64,000 nt of DNA from Legionella massiliensis. Lineage in GTDB: Bacteria; Pseudomonadota; Gammaproteobacteria; Legionellales; Legionellaceae. Where the stretch lies: assembly GCF_000756815.1 (NCBI RefSeq), contig NZ_CCVW01000004.1, positions 1-64,000 of the forward strand, in the 5' to 3' direction. The notes below the pieces were generated by a model. That model did not search any database, was not told where the DNA came from, and saw only the letters and a list, made by a program, of their open reading frames with translations. Below, piece by piece: positions 44,554-53,637 of this stretch. Position numbers and translations under genes: made by a program. Each line of letters starts with the position of its first letter. Positions within the stretch are counted from its first letter, which is position 1.

Positions 44554-44847
44554 GACATCCCTTTTTTATTATTGTTATATAAAAGCAAACCCAATGTTAG
44601 CTGTTTGCTTTTATTTTGCAAGTAGCTTTTTTAGGCAGCCATTCACCATGTTTTGAATACTTTAGAAAAGGATTATGAGAAAGCAGGGCATAGATGGCTA
44701 TCTGAGCATTTTTTATAATTATTTTCGTTCAAGATGCGCCAAACATGGTTTCTCAGTGAACTTAATGATAATTAATTTTCTTACTTGTATTAGGTTGCAC
44801 CGTTAGGATAAGATGGCGAAACCCATAAGGATATCGGGAGCACAAAA

Positions 44848-47142
44848 ATGTCAAAGAAAATTATTTACAATTTAATTGAATTCACTAAGTCCATGGTTGA
44901 TTTTATTTCCGATGGTTCGGAAGAAGGCCAGAAGCGGTTGGTAGGGGTTTTTGAGCAAGCGCAGTCTAAATATCAAACAGCAGAATCTATGCTGCGAAGT
45001 GTAATCACTTACTTCACTCGATACCGAGGTGATGCCTTCACTAAAACAATTACTGACTTAAAAGCATTTCCAGATCCTATTATTAGGCTGCAAGAATTTA
45101 AAAAATTTGTCAGCTTAGGAGGATGGGAATCAACTTCAGCGAATACTCGGCTGTTTACCTTTCTTATCCGAGCAATACCGGGTTATGAAAATAGTGAGGA
45201 GAAGTTATCCGATCAGTACATTCATGAAGTATTAATTCCTCCATTAAGAACATTGATTGATAAGGATATTGATTCTCTCATTAGACAATTTGCTCTGGCA
45301 AACGAACAGGCAGAGCAGCGTAAAAGAGAGTTGCGGGAAATGGCCGCAGGACAGCGGAAGACAGCGGAAGGAATAGTCCTATTTGAAAATGATGTTGAGG
45401 CTGCCGGATTTGTACAATCACATCCTGATAAACAAGTTTTTCATTTAGCAGCGCCAAGTGGCAGTCGTTCGAAATGGCAATTGACTTGGTATGACCTTAC
45501 CGGAAAAGCGAATCTGTTGGTTATTAAAAGTGAATTAGAACGAACTTTGGAAAGCTTAAAATCTGCCAAACTTCCGCAAGAAAACTCAAAGCTGCAGTTC
45601 AAAATCAAAATGGAGTGCGCCAGATTAGTCGAGGAACAGCTTAGCCGAACTCAAGTATTACTTAACCCGGCCTCAGAACAATTGCGTAATCTGACCTCTG
45701 CCTATGTATTAACAAAGAATCCCAGGGAGTATCAACTGAGTTGGTACGATAGTCTTGGTGACTGTAAGCAGTTGCATTTGAGTAATTATCCCTTGTTGGC
45801 TACTTGGTTAGCTGAGAAGAAGCAACTGACAGCAGATGACTTGCCGCGTCTTAAGACCTATTTACAGCACATCTGGTTTCGCCAGGAAGTTGATAAGGTA
45901 AAACATAAGAATGTAGGCCAGGTTTTACAAAAAAATCATGGGGTTACTCTTATTTCTCACAATTATTTAGCGAAAATTCCACGCTTTAGACTTATCGTTG
46001 GTACCTACTTTTTAACGCGCGAACCTGATCCTTATACAGGGCGCTGGGTTTTGTATCAAAAACAAAAAGGGGAGGCGAATTTACAGGTTATCAATACAGA
46101 TTCTTGGGAGTCATTCCATGAGGTGCTCGCAAATAATAATGCCTTATCCGCGGAACAACTCAACAGTTCTGTTGCTGAACCTTATGAACTGTGCCTAAAA
46201 CCTAAGGAGTTTAATGCGGTTACTGCAGAAAAAAACAAGCTTTATATGAGCATTACTAAGGTTCGCTCAGGGGAGGAGGAGCCGAAGGCTGATGTAAATG
46301 AGGCCTCAGCTGTACCTTCGGTAATAATAACTGAGGAGTTACTGCAGTATATCGTTATAGATCCCTCGGGGAAACCCAGAGTTGATACGATCAATAAGAA
46401 AGAGTTAAAGCATGATTTTACAGAGCCTCTGACTTCAGAGCAGCTAGCTTTCTTACAAGCAGACATTTTGGCGATTGTTGCAAAGCGCGGGCATATTCTT
46501 TCTATAGCCGATAGGGTTCGTCAGGAGATTTCGCGAGCGATACACATTAGTGCTAAGAGCCAAGGCTGTGTGGCGGTGAAGGATTTTGTCCCTCAACCGA
46601 ATCAGGCGACATCTTATCGTCCTGATTCCTTTGTTGTCACTAAAGTCGAAACGAAATGGCTAGTCTATTACATTGATACCTTACAAAAGCCGGTAGCTGT
46701 TAAAGCCGCTAATGTTGAGGGGCTTACTCAATTGTTTGTCCAATGGAAGGAAGAGCCTGAAGAGCTGAATCAAACTAAGCTTGCTGAGCTTGCAAAATTG
46801 ATTGGCAAATACAAGCCTTCTGAACGTATCGACATGAATAGGTTTTCCGAGTTGGCGGCATGTATTGGGGCAAAGAGTTCAACATCGAAGTCTAAGGTTG
46901 CAGAAACAGCGGAATCAACGAAACCTAATGAATCTGTTAGCCCAAGGCCTTCAAGTTCTGCGACGCAACCCCTTCAACAACAGGAGCCAAGGAAAAAATT
47001 GAATGTAAATAATTATGGAATTGCTACCTTATTTGGTCATCAGGGGAGTGCTAAAGCACCAAAGATTGAGTCTGTAATTCAAGAAATGGCGGTTGACCAG
47101 AAATCGGATGATGGGCAGCAAAGGAGTTCTATTGTTATCTAG
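44848..47142 (+). CDS. Large protein of five similar modules, effector candidate
   Basis: A 764-residue protein; ribosome binding site ATCGGGAG 8 bases upstream. The N-terminal 165 residues are helical. Then a recurring unit appears: a strand pair with WYD or similar, followed by a helical part. Copies start near residues 195 (SKWQLTWYDLTGKANLLVI), 284 (SAYVLTKNPREYQLSWYDSL), 384 (GTYFLTREPDPYTGRWVLYQ), 500 (QYIVIDPSGKPRVDTINKKE) and 592 (PDSFVVTKVETKWLVYYIDT). The units are faintly like SH2 domains (G-T-Y-F-L-T-R), but the binding Arg is not consistent. The tail (675-764) is polar, Ser/Thr/Gln rich. It stands alone; function unknown. Confidence 0.6.
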   Translation: MSKKIIYNLIEFTKSMVDFISDGSEEGQKRLVGVFEQAQSKYQTAESMLRSVITYFTRYRGDAFTKTITDLKAFPDPIIRLQEFKKFVSLGGWESTSANTRLFTFLIRAIPGYENSEEKLSDQYIHEVLIPPLRTLIDKDIDSLIRQFALANEQAEQRKRELREMAAGQRKTAEGIVLFENDVEAAGFVQSHPDKQVFHLAAPSGSRSKWQLTWYDLTGKANLLVIKSELERTLESLKSAKLPQENSKLQFKIKMECARLVEEQLSRTQVLLNPASEQLRNLTSAYVLTKNPREYQLSWYDSLGDCKQLHLSNYPLLATWLAEKKQLTADDLPRLKTYLQHIWFRQEVDKVKHKNVGQVLQKNHGVTLISHNYLAKIPRFRLIVGTYFLTREPDPYTGRWVLYQKQKGEANLQVINTDSWESFHEVLANNNALSAEQLNSSVAEPYELCLKPKEFNAVTAEKNKLYMSITKVRSGEEEPKADVNEASAVPSVIITEELLQYIVIDPSGKPRVDTINKKELKHDFTEPLTSEQLAFLQADILAIVAKRGHILSIADRVRQEISRAIHISAKSQGCVAVKDFVPQPNQATSYRPDSFVVTKVETKWLVYYIDTLQKPVAVKAANVEGLTQLFVQWKEEPEELNQTKLAELAKLIGKYKPSERIDMNRFSELAACIGAKSSTSKSKVAETAESTKPNESVSPRPSSSATQPLQQQEPRKKLNVNNYGIATLFGHQGSAKAPKIESVIQEMAVDQKSDDGQQRSSIVI

Positions 47143-47199
47143 GGTAGCCTGTCATCCAGAGCGCCCCAGCCCCTTTGGGGCAAACATCGATAAAGACCC

Positions 47200-47358
47200 C
47201 GTCATCCCGAACATAGTGAGGGATCTCCGGCATTAGCACAGTGCTACTCTCAGGAGATGTCTCTCTACGTTTGACATGACGTACGTTTTTGGGAGCGCAG
47301 CGAAGGATCTCCTGAATGAGACACAGTGCCAATCCCGGAGATCCTTCGCTGCGCTCTG
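47200..47358. repeat. Two adjacent palindromic repeats
   Basis: At 47200-47281 is a copy of the CGTCATCCCGAAC family. At 47291-47358 is a second hairpin with a perfect 19-bp stem (AGCGCAGCGAAGGATCTCC and its complement), related to the element at 53490-53575. They lie between two convergent genes and could stop transcription from both sides. Confidence 0.8.
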
Positions 47359-47369
47359 GATGACGGTCA

Positions 47370-48440
47370 TTAAATCAACTCCATCAACTCCACAATAACC
47401 CGATCCCCCATTTCTACCGTTGACACTAATTGACCAGCAGATCTCATCAGATCCATAGTACGAAAGCCTTTCTCCAAAACCTGAGCTACTGCTTTGTGAA
47501 TAAGCTGCGCTTCCCGCTCAAAATGAAAGGAATACTGCAGCATCATCGCCACACTTAAAATCGTTGCCAGCGGATTTGCAAGGTTTTTTCCAGCAATATC
47601 AGGTGCGCTGCCATGGATTGGTTCATAGAGCGAATGAAGTTCACCAAAGGATGAAGAGGGGAGCATCCCTAAGGAACCTGTCAGCATCGACGCTTCATCG
47701 GATAAAATATCGCCGAATAAATTTGCCGTGAGCAGAACATCAAATTGCCTGGGGTCGCGGATGAGCTGCATCGCAGCGTTATCGACATACATATGTGAGA
47801 GCTCGACCTCTGGAAACTCCCTAGCACCTATTTGCTCTACGGTTTTACGCCATAACATTGAGGTCTCCAATACATTCGCTTTATCAACTGAGCAGAGACG
47901 GTTTGAACGTTGTTTCGCAAGGCGAAAGGCTACTCTGGCTATTCGTTCAACCTCAGATTGACTATAGCGCATGGTATTAAATCCATACTCTTTGTTAAGA
48001 CCGCGTGGTTCGCCAAAGTAAACGTCACCAGTGAGTTCGCGAACAATTATTAAATCCAGGCCTTCGATGCATTCTTTTTTTAAGGGTGAGGATTCTGAGA
48101 GTGCATTAAATAGGGTAGCCGGCCTTAAATTGGCAAAAAGCCCTAATTCTTTGCGAATTTTTAATAAGCCTTTTTCTGGCTTATTTTGACTCTCAAGCTG
48201 ATCCCAGCGTGGCCCGCCTACGGCCCCTAGCAAAATACTATCAACCTGCTTAGCCTGATTTAGCGTTTCTTCTGTGAGTGGGCTGCCATAGGCATCGATT
48301 GAGGCGCCACCTATCAGTCCCTGAATGAGTTCGAAGCGGTGAGCGCTGTGTTGGTTCAGCCAGTCAAACACCTTAACCGCTTCGGCACAAATCTCAGGAC
48401 CTATGCCATCACCAGGGAGAATTAGAATAGTTTTATGCAT
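47370..48440 (-). CDS. leuB: 3-isopropylmalate dehydrogenase
   Basis: It oxidises and decarboxylates 3-isopropylmalate to 2-oxoisocaproate, the third step of leucine synthesis, with NAD. From the ATG at 48440, with GGAGG 8 bases before it (the longer frame to 48515 runs through leuD), the protein has 356 residues. Motifs are [36 protein letters not shown], and [19 protein letters not shown]. The start overlaps the end of leuD by 8 bases. Confidence 0.97.
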   Translation of the reverse strand: MHKTILILPGDGIGPEICAEAVKVFDWLNQHSAHRFELIQGLIGGASIDAYGSPLTEETLNQAKQVDSILLGAVGGPRWDQLESQNKPEKGLLKIRKELGLFANLRPATLFNALSESSPLKKECIEGLDLIIVRELTGDVYFGEPRGLNKEYGFNTMRYSQSEVERIARVAFRLAKQRSNRLCSVDKANVLETSMLWRKTVEQIGAREFPEVELSHMYVDNAAMQLIRDPRQFDVLLTANLFGDILSDEASMLTGSLGMLPSSSFGELHSLYEPIHGSAPDIAGKNLANPLATILSVAMMLQYSFHFEREAQLIHKAVAQVLEKGFRTMDLMRSAGQLVSTVEMGDRVIVELMELI

Positions 48441-49047
48441 GATTAATTCCTCCGAAGTAAAGCCAGGGTTGAGCAAGGCTTTGCTTTTTCTCAAAGTCTT
48501 TAATTTGCTGCTCATAACTTAGGGTTTCACCAATTTCATCCAAGCCTTTTAACAAGATTTGGCGACGATAACTGTCAATAGGAAAAAGGATTTCTAGCGT
48601 TTCAGTACTGAGCATCTGAGACTCTAAATTTACAGTTAATAGGCTGCCCTGATGTTCTACCAGTTTTTGAATCGTAGGTTGGGATAGGGTGATTGCCAGC
48701 AGACCGTTTTTCAAACAATTGCTATAAAAGATATCGGCAAAACTTGGTGCAATGATCACCCGAATACCGAAATCAATTAACGACCAGACCGCATGTTCTC
48801 GGCTTGAGCCGCAGCCAAAATTTTCTTCGCTCAGCAAAATTTTTGTTTCTTGAAATCCGGGTTTATTCAAGATGAAGTCTGGCTGCGGGTTGTTATGCTG
48901 GTCATAGCGCAGTTCAGCAAAGAGATGATTTCCCAGACCCGTACGTTTAACCGTCTTGAGATATTGTTTGGGAATGATCATATCAGTATCAATATTGGCA
49001 ATAGGTAAATAAGCCATTACACCTGTTACTGTTGAAAAAGCTTGCAT
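48433..49047 (-). CDS. leuD: 3-isopropylmalate dehydratase small subunit
   Basis: With LeuC it isomerises 2- to 3-isopropylmalate. The 204-residue protein has [17 protein letters not shown], the swivel-domain loop [13 protein letters not shown] and [20 protein letters not shown]. The length is normal. It overlaps leuB and lies 90 bases from leuC on the same strand. Confidence 0.97.
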   Translation of the reverse strand: MQAFSTVTGVMAYLPIANIDTDMIIPKQYLKTVKRTGLGNHLFAELRYDQHNNPQPDFILNKPGFQETKILLSEENFGCGSSREHAVWSLIDFGIRVIIAPSFADIFYSNCLKNGLLAITLSQPTIQKLVEHQGSLLTVNLESQMLSTETLEILFPIDSYRRQILLKGLDEIGETLSYEQQIKDFEKKQSLAQPWLYFGGINHA

Positions 49048-49084
49048 GATGAAATCCTATATTTGTTTAACCTCAGTTATGGAG

Positions 49085-49125
49085 AAGAAAAAATCCACGA
49101 ATTCCCGCGGCTTGACCCCTAGGTA
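49085..49125. repeat. Half copy of the CGCGGCTTGA palindrome
   Basis: GAATTCCCGCGGCTTGACCC matches the left arm of the 38948 element, but no right arm follows. It lies in the leuC-leuD gap, inside an operon, so it has not blocked the gene order. Confidence 0.5.
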
Positions 49126-49136
49126 TCTACACAACA

Positions 49137-50579
49137 CTAGGCTCTGGATGACGTTGCGTTAGAGTGGCCGTGGGAGTTCGATGATATTAACTGACGTACA
49201 TCGCTTAGTTTTCCAGTAATGGCAGCAGCGGCGGCCATGGCTGGGCTCATTAAGTGAGTACGACCTCCGCGGCCTTGCCTCCCTTCAAAATTACGATTAG
49301 AGGTCGCGGCGCAACGTTCGCCAGGCTCCAAACGATCAGCATTCATAGCGAGACACATGGAACAGCCTGGTTCGCGCCAATCAAAACCGCTGGCGATAAA
49401 AATCTTATCCAGGCCTTCACGCTCTGCTTGCTCTTTTACTAGTCCTGAGCCTGGAACGACCATCGCATAAACCTTAGAGGCAACCTTGTGCCCCTCAATG
49501 ACTGCTGCTGCACTGCGTAGATCCTCAATGCGAGCATTGGTACAGGAACCGATAAAAACCTTATCGATTTTAATTGTCTCCAGCGGTGTGCCAGCTGACA
49601 AACCCATGTAATCGAGGGCGCGTTGAATCGAATCCCGTTTAACCGAATTGAGCTCTTTTGCCGGATCGGGTATGGCTGCGTTGATGGGTAAGGCTGTCTC
49701 GGGGCTTGTTCCCCAGGTCACATAGGGGATCAGCTCATCGCCTTGCAGCTTGAACTCTTTATCAAAGGGAGCCCCTTCATCACTTTGCAGTTGACGCCAG
49801 TAAGCCAAAGCCTTGTCCCAGTCTTTCCCCTTTGGTGCATAAGGCCGGCCTTTTAGATAGCTAAAGGTCACCTCATCTGGTGCTATTAATCCTGCGCGTG
49901 CTCCTGCTTCAATGGCCATATTACAAAGGGTCATTCTGGCTTCCATTGAGAGTGAGCGAATCAAGGACCCTGTAAATTCAATAACATGCCCAGTTCCACC
50001 GGCCGTACCCATTTTGCTAATGAGGGCTAAGATAAGGTCTTTTGCCGTAACACCAAAGGGCAGGGCTCCTTCGATGCAAACGCGCATATTTTTGGACTTT
50101 TCCAAGATAAGCGTTTGAGTCGCGAAGACATGCTCGACCTCTGAAGTACCAATACCAAAGGCTAAGGCGCCAAAAGCGCCGTGGGTGGAGGTATGGCTGT
50201 CACCACAGACCAGGGTTGTTCCAGGTAAGGTAAATCCTTGCTCAGGACCTACGATGTGTACAATGCCCTGTCGCTTGTCTAAAAGTTCAATGTAGTTAAT
50301 GCCTTGCTGCCGGCAATTCGCTTCTAAGGTTGTTACCTGCAAACGCGATTGAGCATCACTAATACCTCCTTGCCGGTTTTGCGTAGGTATATTGTGATCG
50401 CTGACTGCTAGAATGGTGTCTGGGCGGCGAATCCTTCTACCTGCCAGGGCAAGACCCTCAAAGGCTTGAGGGCTGGTTACTTCGTGGATTAAATGCTTAT
50501 CAATATAAACAATTGAGGTGCCATCAGGTTTGTTGCAAACCTGATGTTCTTGCCAAATTTTGTCATATAAGGTTTTCAT
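49137..50579 (-). CDS. leuC: 3-isopropylmalate dehydratase large subunit
   Basis: A 480-residue aconitase-family enzyme with a 4Fe-4S cluster. Visible are [53 protein letters not shown] (first cluster Cys) and [13 protein letters not shown] (the other two Cys). The C-terminus [19 protein letters not shown] is normal. It precedes leuD and leuB in the order leuC-leuD-leuB. leuA-ilvE lies upstream across a repeat. Confidence 0.97.
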   Translation of the reverse strand: MKTLYDKIWQEHQVCNKPDGTSIVYIDKHLIHEVTSPQAFEGLALAGRRIRRPDTILAVSDHNIPTQNRQGGISDAQSRLQVTTLEANCRQQGINYIELLDKRQGIVHIVGPEQGFTLPGTTLVCGDSHTSTHGAFGALAFGIGTSEVEHVFATQTLILEKSKNMRVCIEGALPFGVTAKDLILALISKMGTAGGTGHVIEFTGSLIRSLSMEARMTLCNMAIEAGARAGLIAPDEVTFSYLKGRPYAPKGKDWDKALAYWRQLQSDEGAPFDKEFKLQGDELIPYVTWGTSPETALPINAAIPDPAKELNSVKRDSIQRALDYMGLSAGTPLETIKIDKVFIGSCTNARIEDLRSAAAVIEGHKVASKVYAMVVPGSGLVKEQAEREGLDKIFIASGFDWREPGCSMCLAMNADRLEPGERCAATSNRNFEGRQGRGGRTHLMSPAMAAAAAITGKLSDVRQLISSNSHGHSNATSSRA

Positions 50580-50639
50580 AGGAACTCCAAATTAATGTAA
50601 CTCGTCATCCTGGGCATCCCGCCCCTTAGGGGCAAACAT

Positions 50640-50713
50640 CGATAAAGCCCCGCCATCGCGAACAAAGCCCCCGCCATCGCGAACAAAGCCCCCGCCATCG
50701 CGAACAAAGCCCC
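50640..50713. repeat. 21-bp tandem repeat, three units
   Basis: The unit CGCCATCGCGAACAAAGCCC (plus one C) is repeated at 50651, 50672 and 50693. It flows into CGTCATCCCGAACGTAGTGA at 50714, the first arm of the palindromic repeat. The tandem units look like expanded copies of that arm. Confidence 0.8.
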
Positions 50714-50795
50714 CGTCATCCCGAACGTAGTGAGGGATCTCCGGGATTAGCACAGTGCTAAACTCAGGAGATGTCTCTCTACGTTCGACATGACG
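50714..50795. repeat. Palindromic repeat, CGTCATCCCGAAC family, copy 3
   Basis: It starts CGTCATCCCGAACGTAGTGA and ends CTACGTTCGACATGACG. It is located between the leuA-ilvE stop codon and leuC, so it may reduce read-through between the two parts of the leucine cluster. Confidence 0.8.
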
Positions 50796-50800
50796 TTTAA

Positions 50801-52879
50801 CTATGACGCAGCCTGTAAGCAATCCTGATCCACATCCGCTAAGTCAAAGGGCTTACCCCTCACCAGGCAGCTATAGGCTTGGATAATCATCTGGGTGATT
50901 GCGCCAACCTTAAACTCTTGCTGGCCAATCTGCGAAACAGGTGCGATTTCAACGGCACTTCCGGTAATAAATAGTTCATCTGCACTCATAACCTCATTGG
51001 GATAAATATGGCGTTCAATGATTGGCAGATGATGCGCCTTAGCAAGAGCAATAACTGTTTGCCGGGTAATACCATTCAAAAAGCAATCGGCAATGGGGGT
51101 ATGGATCACGCCGTTTTTAACCATAAAAAAGTTAGCTCCGGTACATTCAGCGACAAAGCCACGGTAATCCAACATGAGGGCATCATGAAAGCCAGCTTGT
51201 TCAGCCTTGTTTTTGCTTAAAGAGCCAATCATGTATAAACCAGCCGCCTTAGCGATGACCGGTGCTGTTGAGGGGGAAGGGCGGATCCAATCAGCCCACA
51301 TCAACTTTAAGCCTTTTCTCAGGGTGTTTTCGTCGGAAAAATAAGATTTCCAAGGCCAGGCAGCGATAGCAACATGCACCTTACAGGCGTGTGAGGCAAC
51401 ACTCATGGTTTCTTCGCCACACCAGGCAATAGGGCGAATGTAGGCGTCTTGCAGGTTATTGCGGCGAATCAGTTCTTCGGTAATTTCATTCAATTCTGCA
51501 ACCGAATAGGGGATTTTAAAGCCCAGCGCCCTGGCTGAGGCGTGCAAACGCTTATTGTGCTCATGCAGTTTAAATATCTTGCCATTATAAGCACGTTCAC
51601 CTTCAAAGACTGAGCTGGCATAGTGTAAGCCATGGGTTAGAATGGGTACCTGCGCCTCGTTCCAGGGAATAAATTGGCCATCCATCCAGATCAGACCTTT
51701 TTCCTGTTGCACTTTAGGACCTTGTCCTTTTGCTAAGGCAATAATATCCTCGTCACTGACTTCTTTTTGTTGATCACCTAATTCTTTAAACTGAGTAAAT
51801 AGATGCTTAAACGCGACCTCATCTAAGTCGATATTTAAAGCAGCCAACTTATTGCGAAAGGCTGCACGGCCCGAGTGTTTACCCATGCTCAAGGTCGACT
51901 GGGTCAAACCAATGGATTCAGGTCTCATAATTTCATAGGTCTCGCGACATTTGAGCATGCCATCCTGGTGAATACCGGATTCATGGGCAAAGGCATTGGC
52001 TCCGACAATGGCCTTGTTTTTCTGCACGATAAAGCCGCTTGCTGCGGAGACCAGTTGCGATATAGCGGCAATATGGCTGGGGTCAATATTCATAGCAAAG
52101 GGAAATTGGTCTTGTCTGGTTTTGATAGCCATGACAATTTCTTCCAAGGCTGCGTTACCAGCACGCTCGCCGATACCATTGATTGTACATTCAACCTGTC
52201 GCGCGCCAGCACTGATTGCGGCAATTGAATTGGCAACAGCCAAGCCCAAGTCATTGTGGCAATGAACCGACAAAATAATCTTATCGATCGAGGGAACCTT
52301 GTCTTTTAAGCGCTTAATTAAATGACCGTATTCCTGCGGTGTGGTATAGCCTACAGTATCAGGAATGTTGATTGTTTTAGCTCCCGCTTTGATTGCTGTT
52401 TCTACAGCGCGCGCTAAAAAGTCGATGTTAGATCGTGTTGCATCCATGGCAGACCATTCAACATCATCACAAAACTGACGTGCTTGCTGCACTGAGGCAG
52501 CAATGACTTCTATGGCTTCCTCATGAGTGATTTTAAATTGATGTTGCAAATGCAGGTCAGAGGTGGATATAAAGGTATGTATTCTTGGTTGGGCTGCGGA
52601 TTTTAAGGCCTGGACGGCTGATTCAATATCAGCAGACTTTGCTCGTGCCAGACTACAGACTCGCGCATTTTTGATGTGCTCAGCAATTTTCTGGATGCAT
52701 TGAAAGTCACCAGCAGAGGCAGCAGCAAAACCTGCTTCGATGATATCAACACCCATAAAATCAAGTGCTTCAGCAATTTCAATTTTCTGAGTGATAGTCA
52801 TTGTTGCCCCTGGTGCTTGTTCCCCGTCTCTTAAGGTGGTATCCAGGATAAATATCTTTTCTTTATTGTCTGTAGCCAT
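50801..52879 (-). CDS. leuA-ilvE: Fused 2-isopropylmalate synthase and branched-chain aminotransferase
   Basis: One 692-residue frame carries two enzymes. Residues 1-385 are the LeuA part: TTLRDGEQAPG, HCHNDLGLAVANS (metal His), GIGERAGNAALEEI and HESGIHQDGML. Residues 395-692 are a whole class IV aminotransferase: IWMDGQFIPWNEAQVPILTH, HYASSVFEGERAY, YIRPIAW, PLP-binding Lys544 in VIAKAAGLYM, AECTGANFFMVKNG and ITGSAVEIAPV. The C-terminal regulatory domain of LeuA (leucine feedback) is missing; the IlvE starts where it should be. The protein thus holds the first and last steps of leucine synthesis. No stop or shift is seen at the joint. Upstream is a divergent Lrp-type regulator. Confidence 0.92.
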   Translation of the reverse strand: MATDNKEKIFILDTTLRDGEQAPGATMTITQKIEIAEALDFMGVDIIEAGFAAASAGDFQCIQKIAEHIKNARVCSLARAKSADIESAVQALKSAAQPRIHTFISTSDLHLQHQFKITHEEAIEVIAASVQQARQFCDDVEWSAMDATRSNIDFLARAVETAIKAGAKTINIPDTVGYTTPQEYGHLIKRLKDKVPSIDKIILSVHCHNDLGLAVANSIAAISAGARQVECTINGIGERAGNAALEEIVMAIKTRQDQFPFAMNIDPSHIAAISQLVSAASGFIVQKNKAIVGANAFAHESGIHQDGMLKCRETYEIMRPESIGLTQSTLSMGKHSGRAAFRNKLAALNIDLDEVAFKHLFTQFKELGDQQKEVSDEDIIALAKGQGPKVQQEKGLIWMDGQFIPWNEAQVPILTHGLHYASSVFEGERAYNGKIFKLHEHNKRLHASARALGFKIPYSVAELNEITEELIRRNNLQDAYIRPIAWCGEETMSVASHACKVHVAIAAWPWKSYFSDENTLRKGLKLMWADWIRPSPSTAPVIAKAAGLYMIGSLSKNKAEQAGFHDALMLDYRGFVAECTGANFFMVKNGVIHTPIADCFLNGITRQTVIALAKAHHLPIIERHIYPNEVMSADELFITGSAVEIAPVSQIGQQEFKVGAITQMIIQAYSCLVRGKPFDLADVDQDCLQAAS

Positions 52880-53012
52880 CGAAATCCCCTAGCAAGTTAA
52901 GTGATGAACTTACTATTTTAAGCTCTTTGCCTTAGAATTTAATTTCTAAAATTGTACGAATTAATTTTTTTATAGAATAATATTTCAAAATATAATTAAA
53001 TATTGGTGAAAT
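52880..53012. promoter_or_regulatory. leuA-ilvE/lrp divergent control region
   Basis: A 133-base gap of very high AT content between two divergent genes, with imperfect AT dyads such as GAATTTAATTTCTAAAATT. This is the expected place for Lrp-type binding. No leader peptide rich in Leu codons and no attenuator hairpin was seen. Confidence 0.55.
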
Positions 53013-53483
53013 ATGTCGATAGATCGGATAGATAAAAAAATCCTAGAAATTTTGCAAACAAACAGTCAAATTTCGAATCAGGAATTGGCCGAACAAGTAG
53101 CCTTATCTCCCTCTCCATGCTTGCGTCGCGTTAAGCTGCTGGAAGAAAACGGGTTTATCAATAAGCAGGTGACCCTCTTAAATCCTGAAAAAATCGGTTT
53201 AGAACTGACGGTTCTAGTTTTAGTCGGATTAAATAGTCATCAACCCGCTCTCATGAATGGCTTTGAAGAGCGCATGCGTCTACTGCCTGAGGTCATACAA
53301 TGTTATCTGATCACCGGCCAGTCTGCTGATTATTTGCTGAAGGTTATCGTGCCTGATTTGAAGGCTTATCAAAGCTTTCTTCTAGGTAAGTTGACTGTAA
53401 TTAAAGGGGTTAGTAGCGTGCATTCCAGTTTTATCTTGCGAAATATTTGCGATACGACAGCCTTGCCTTTGGATCATTTATAA
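53013..53483 (+). CDS. Lrp/AsnC-family transcriptional regulator
   Basis: A 156-residue regulator. Its helix-turn-helix is RIDKKILEILQTNSQISNQE then LSPSPCLRRVKLLEENGFI, with the SPSPCLRRVK recognition helix of the Lrp branch. The RAM domain follows (CYLITGQSADYLLKVIVPDL). It is divergent from leuA-ilvE, so leucine-responsive control of that gene is likely. Whether it is the global Lrp cannot be told. Confidence 0.9.
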   Translation: MSIDRIDKKILEILQTNSQISNQELAEQVALSPSPCLRRVKLLEENGFINKQVTLLNPEKIGLELTVLVLVGLNSHQPALMNGFEERMRLLPEVIQCYLITGQSADYLLKVIVPDLKAYQSFLLGKLTVIKGVSSVHSSFILRNICDTTALPLDHL

Positions 53484-53489
53484 CCATAG

Positions 53490-53575
53490 CCCGTCATCCT
53501 GAGCGCAGTGCAGGATCTCCTTAATGAGGCATAGTGCCAATCCCGGAGATCCTTCGCTGCGCTCAGGATGACGGG
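53490..53575. repeat. Palindromic repeat, CGTCATCCTGAGCGCAG family
   Basis: CCCGTCATCCTGAGCGCAGT on the left is nearly the complement of GCTGCGCTCAGGATGACGGG on the right. Inner arms are AGGATCTCC/GGAGATCCT. The 86-bp element sits between the convergent Lrp and nadE genes. A related stem is at 47291-47358. Confidence 0.8.
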
Positions 53576-53637
53576 CACTGACGTTAACTTAATGGCAGTG
53601 AGGATGACGGGGTGGGGAAAGGGGATATGAAAGGTCA

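Noticed and set aside
50640-50713. CRISPR array
   Set aside because: The repeats are directly adjacent with no spacers and are derived from the neighbouring palindromic repeat.
52880-53012. Leucine leader peptide or T-box before leuA-ilvE
   Set aside because: No short frame with Leu codons and no antiterminator-like hairpin were seen; the gap is short and AT-rich.
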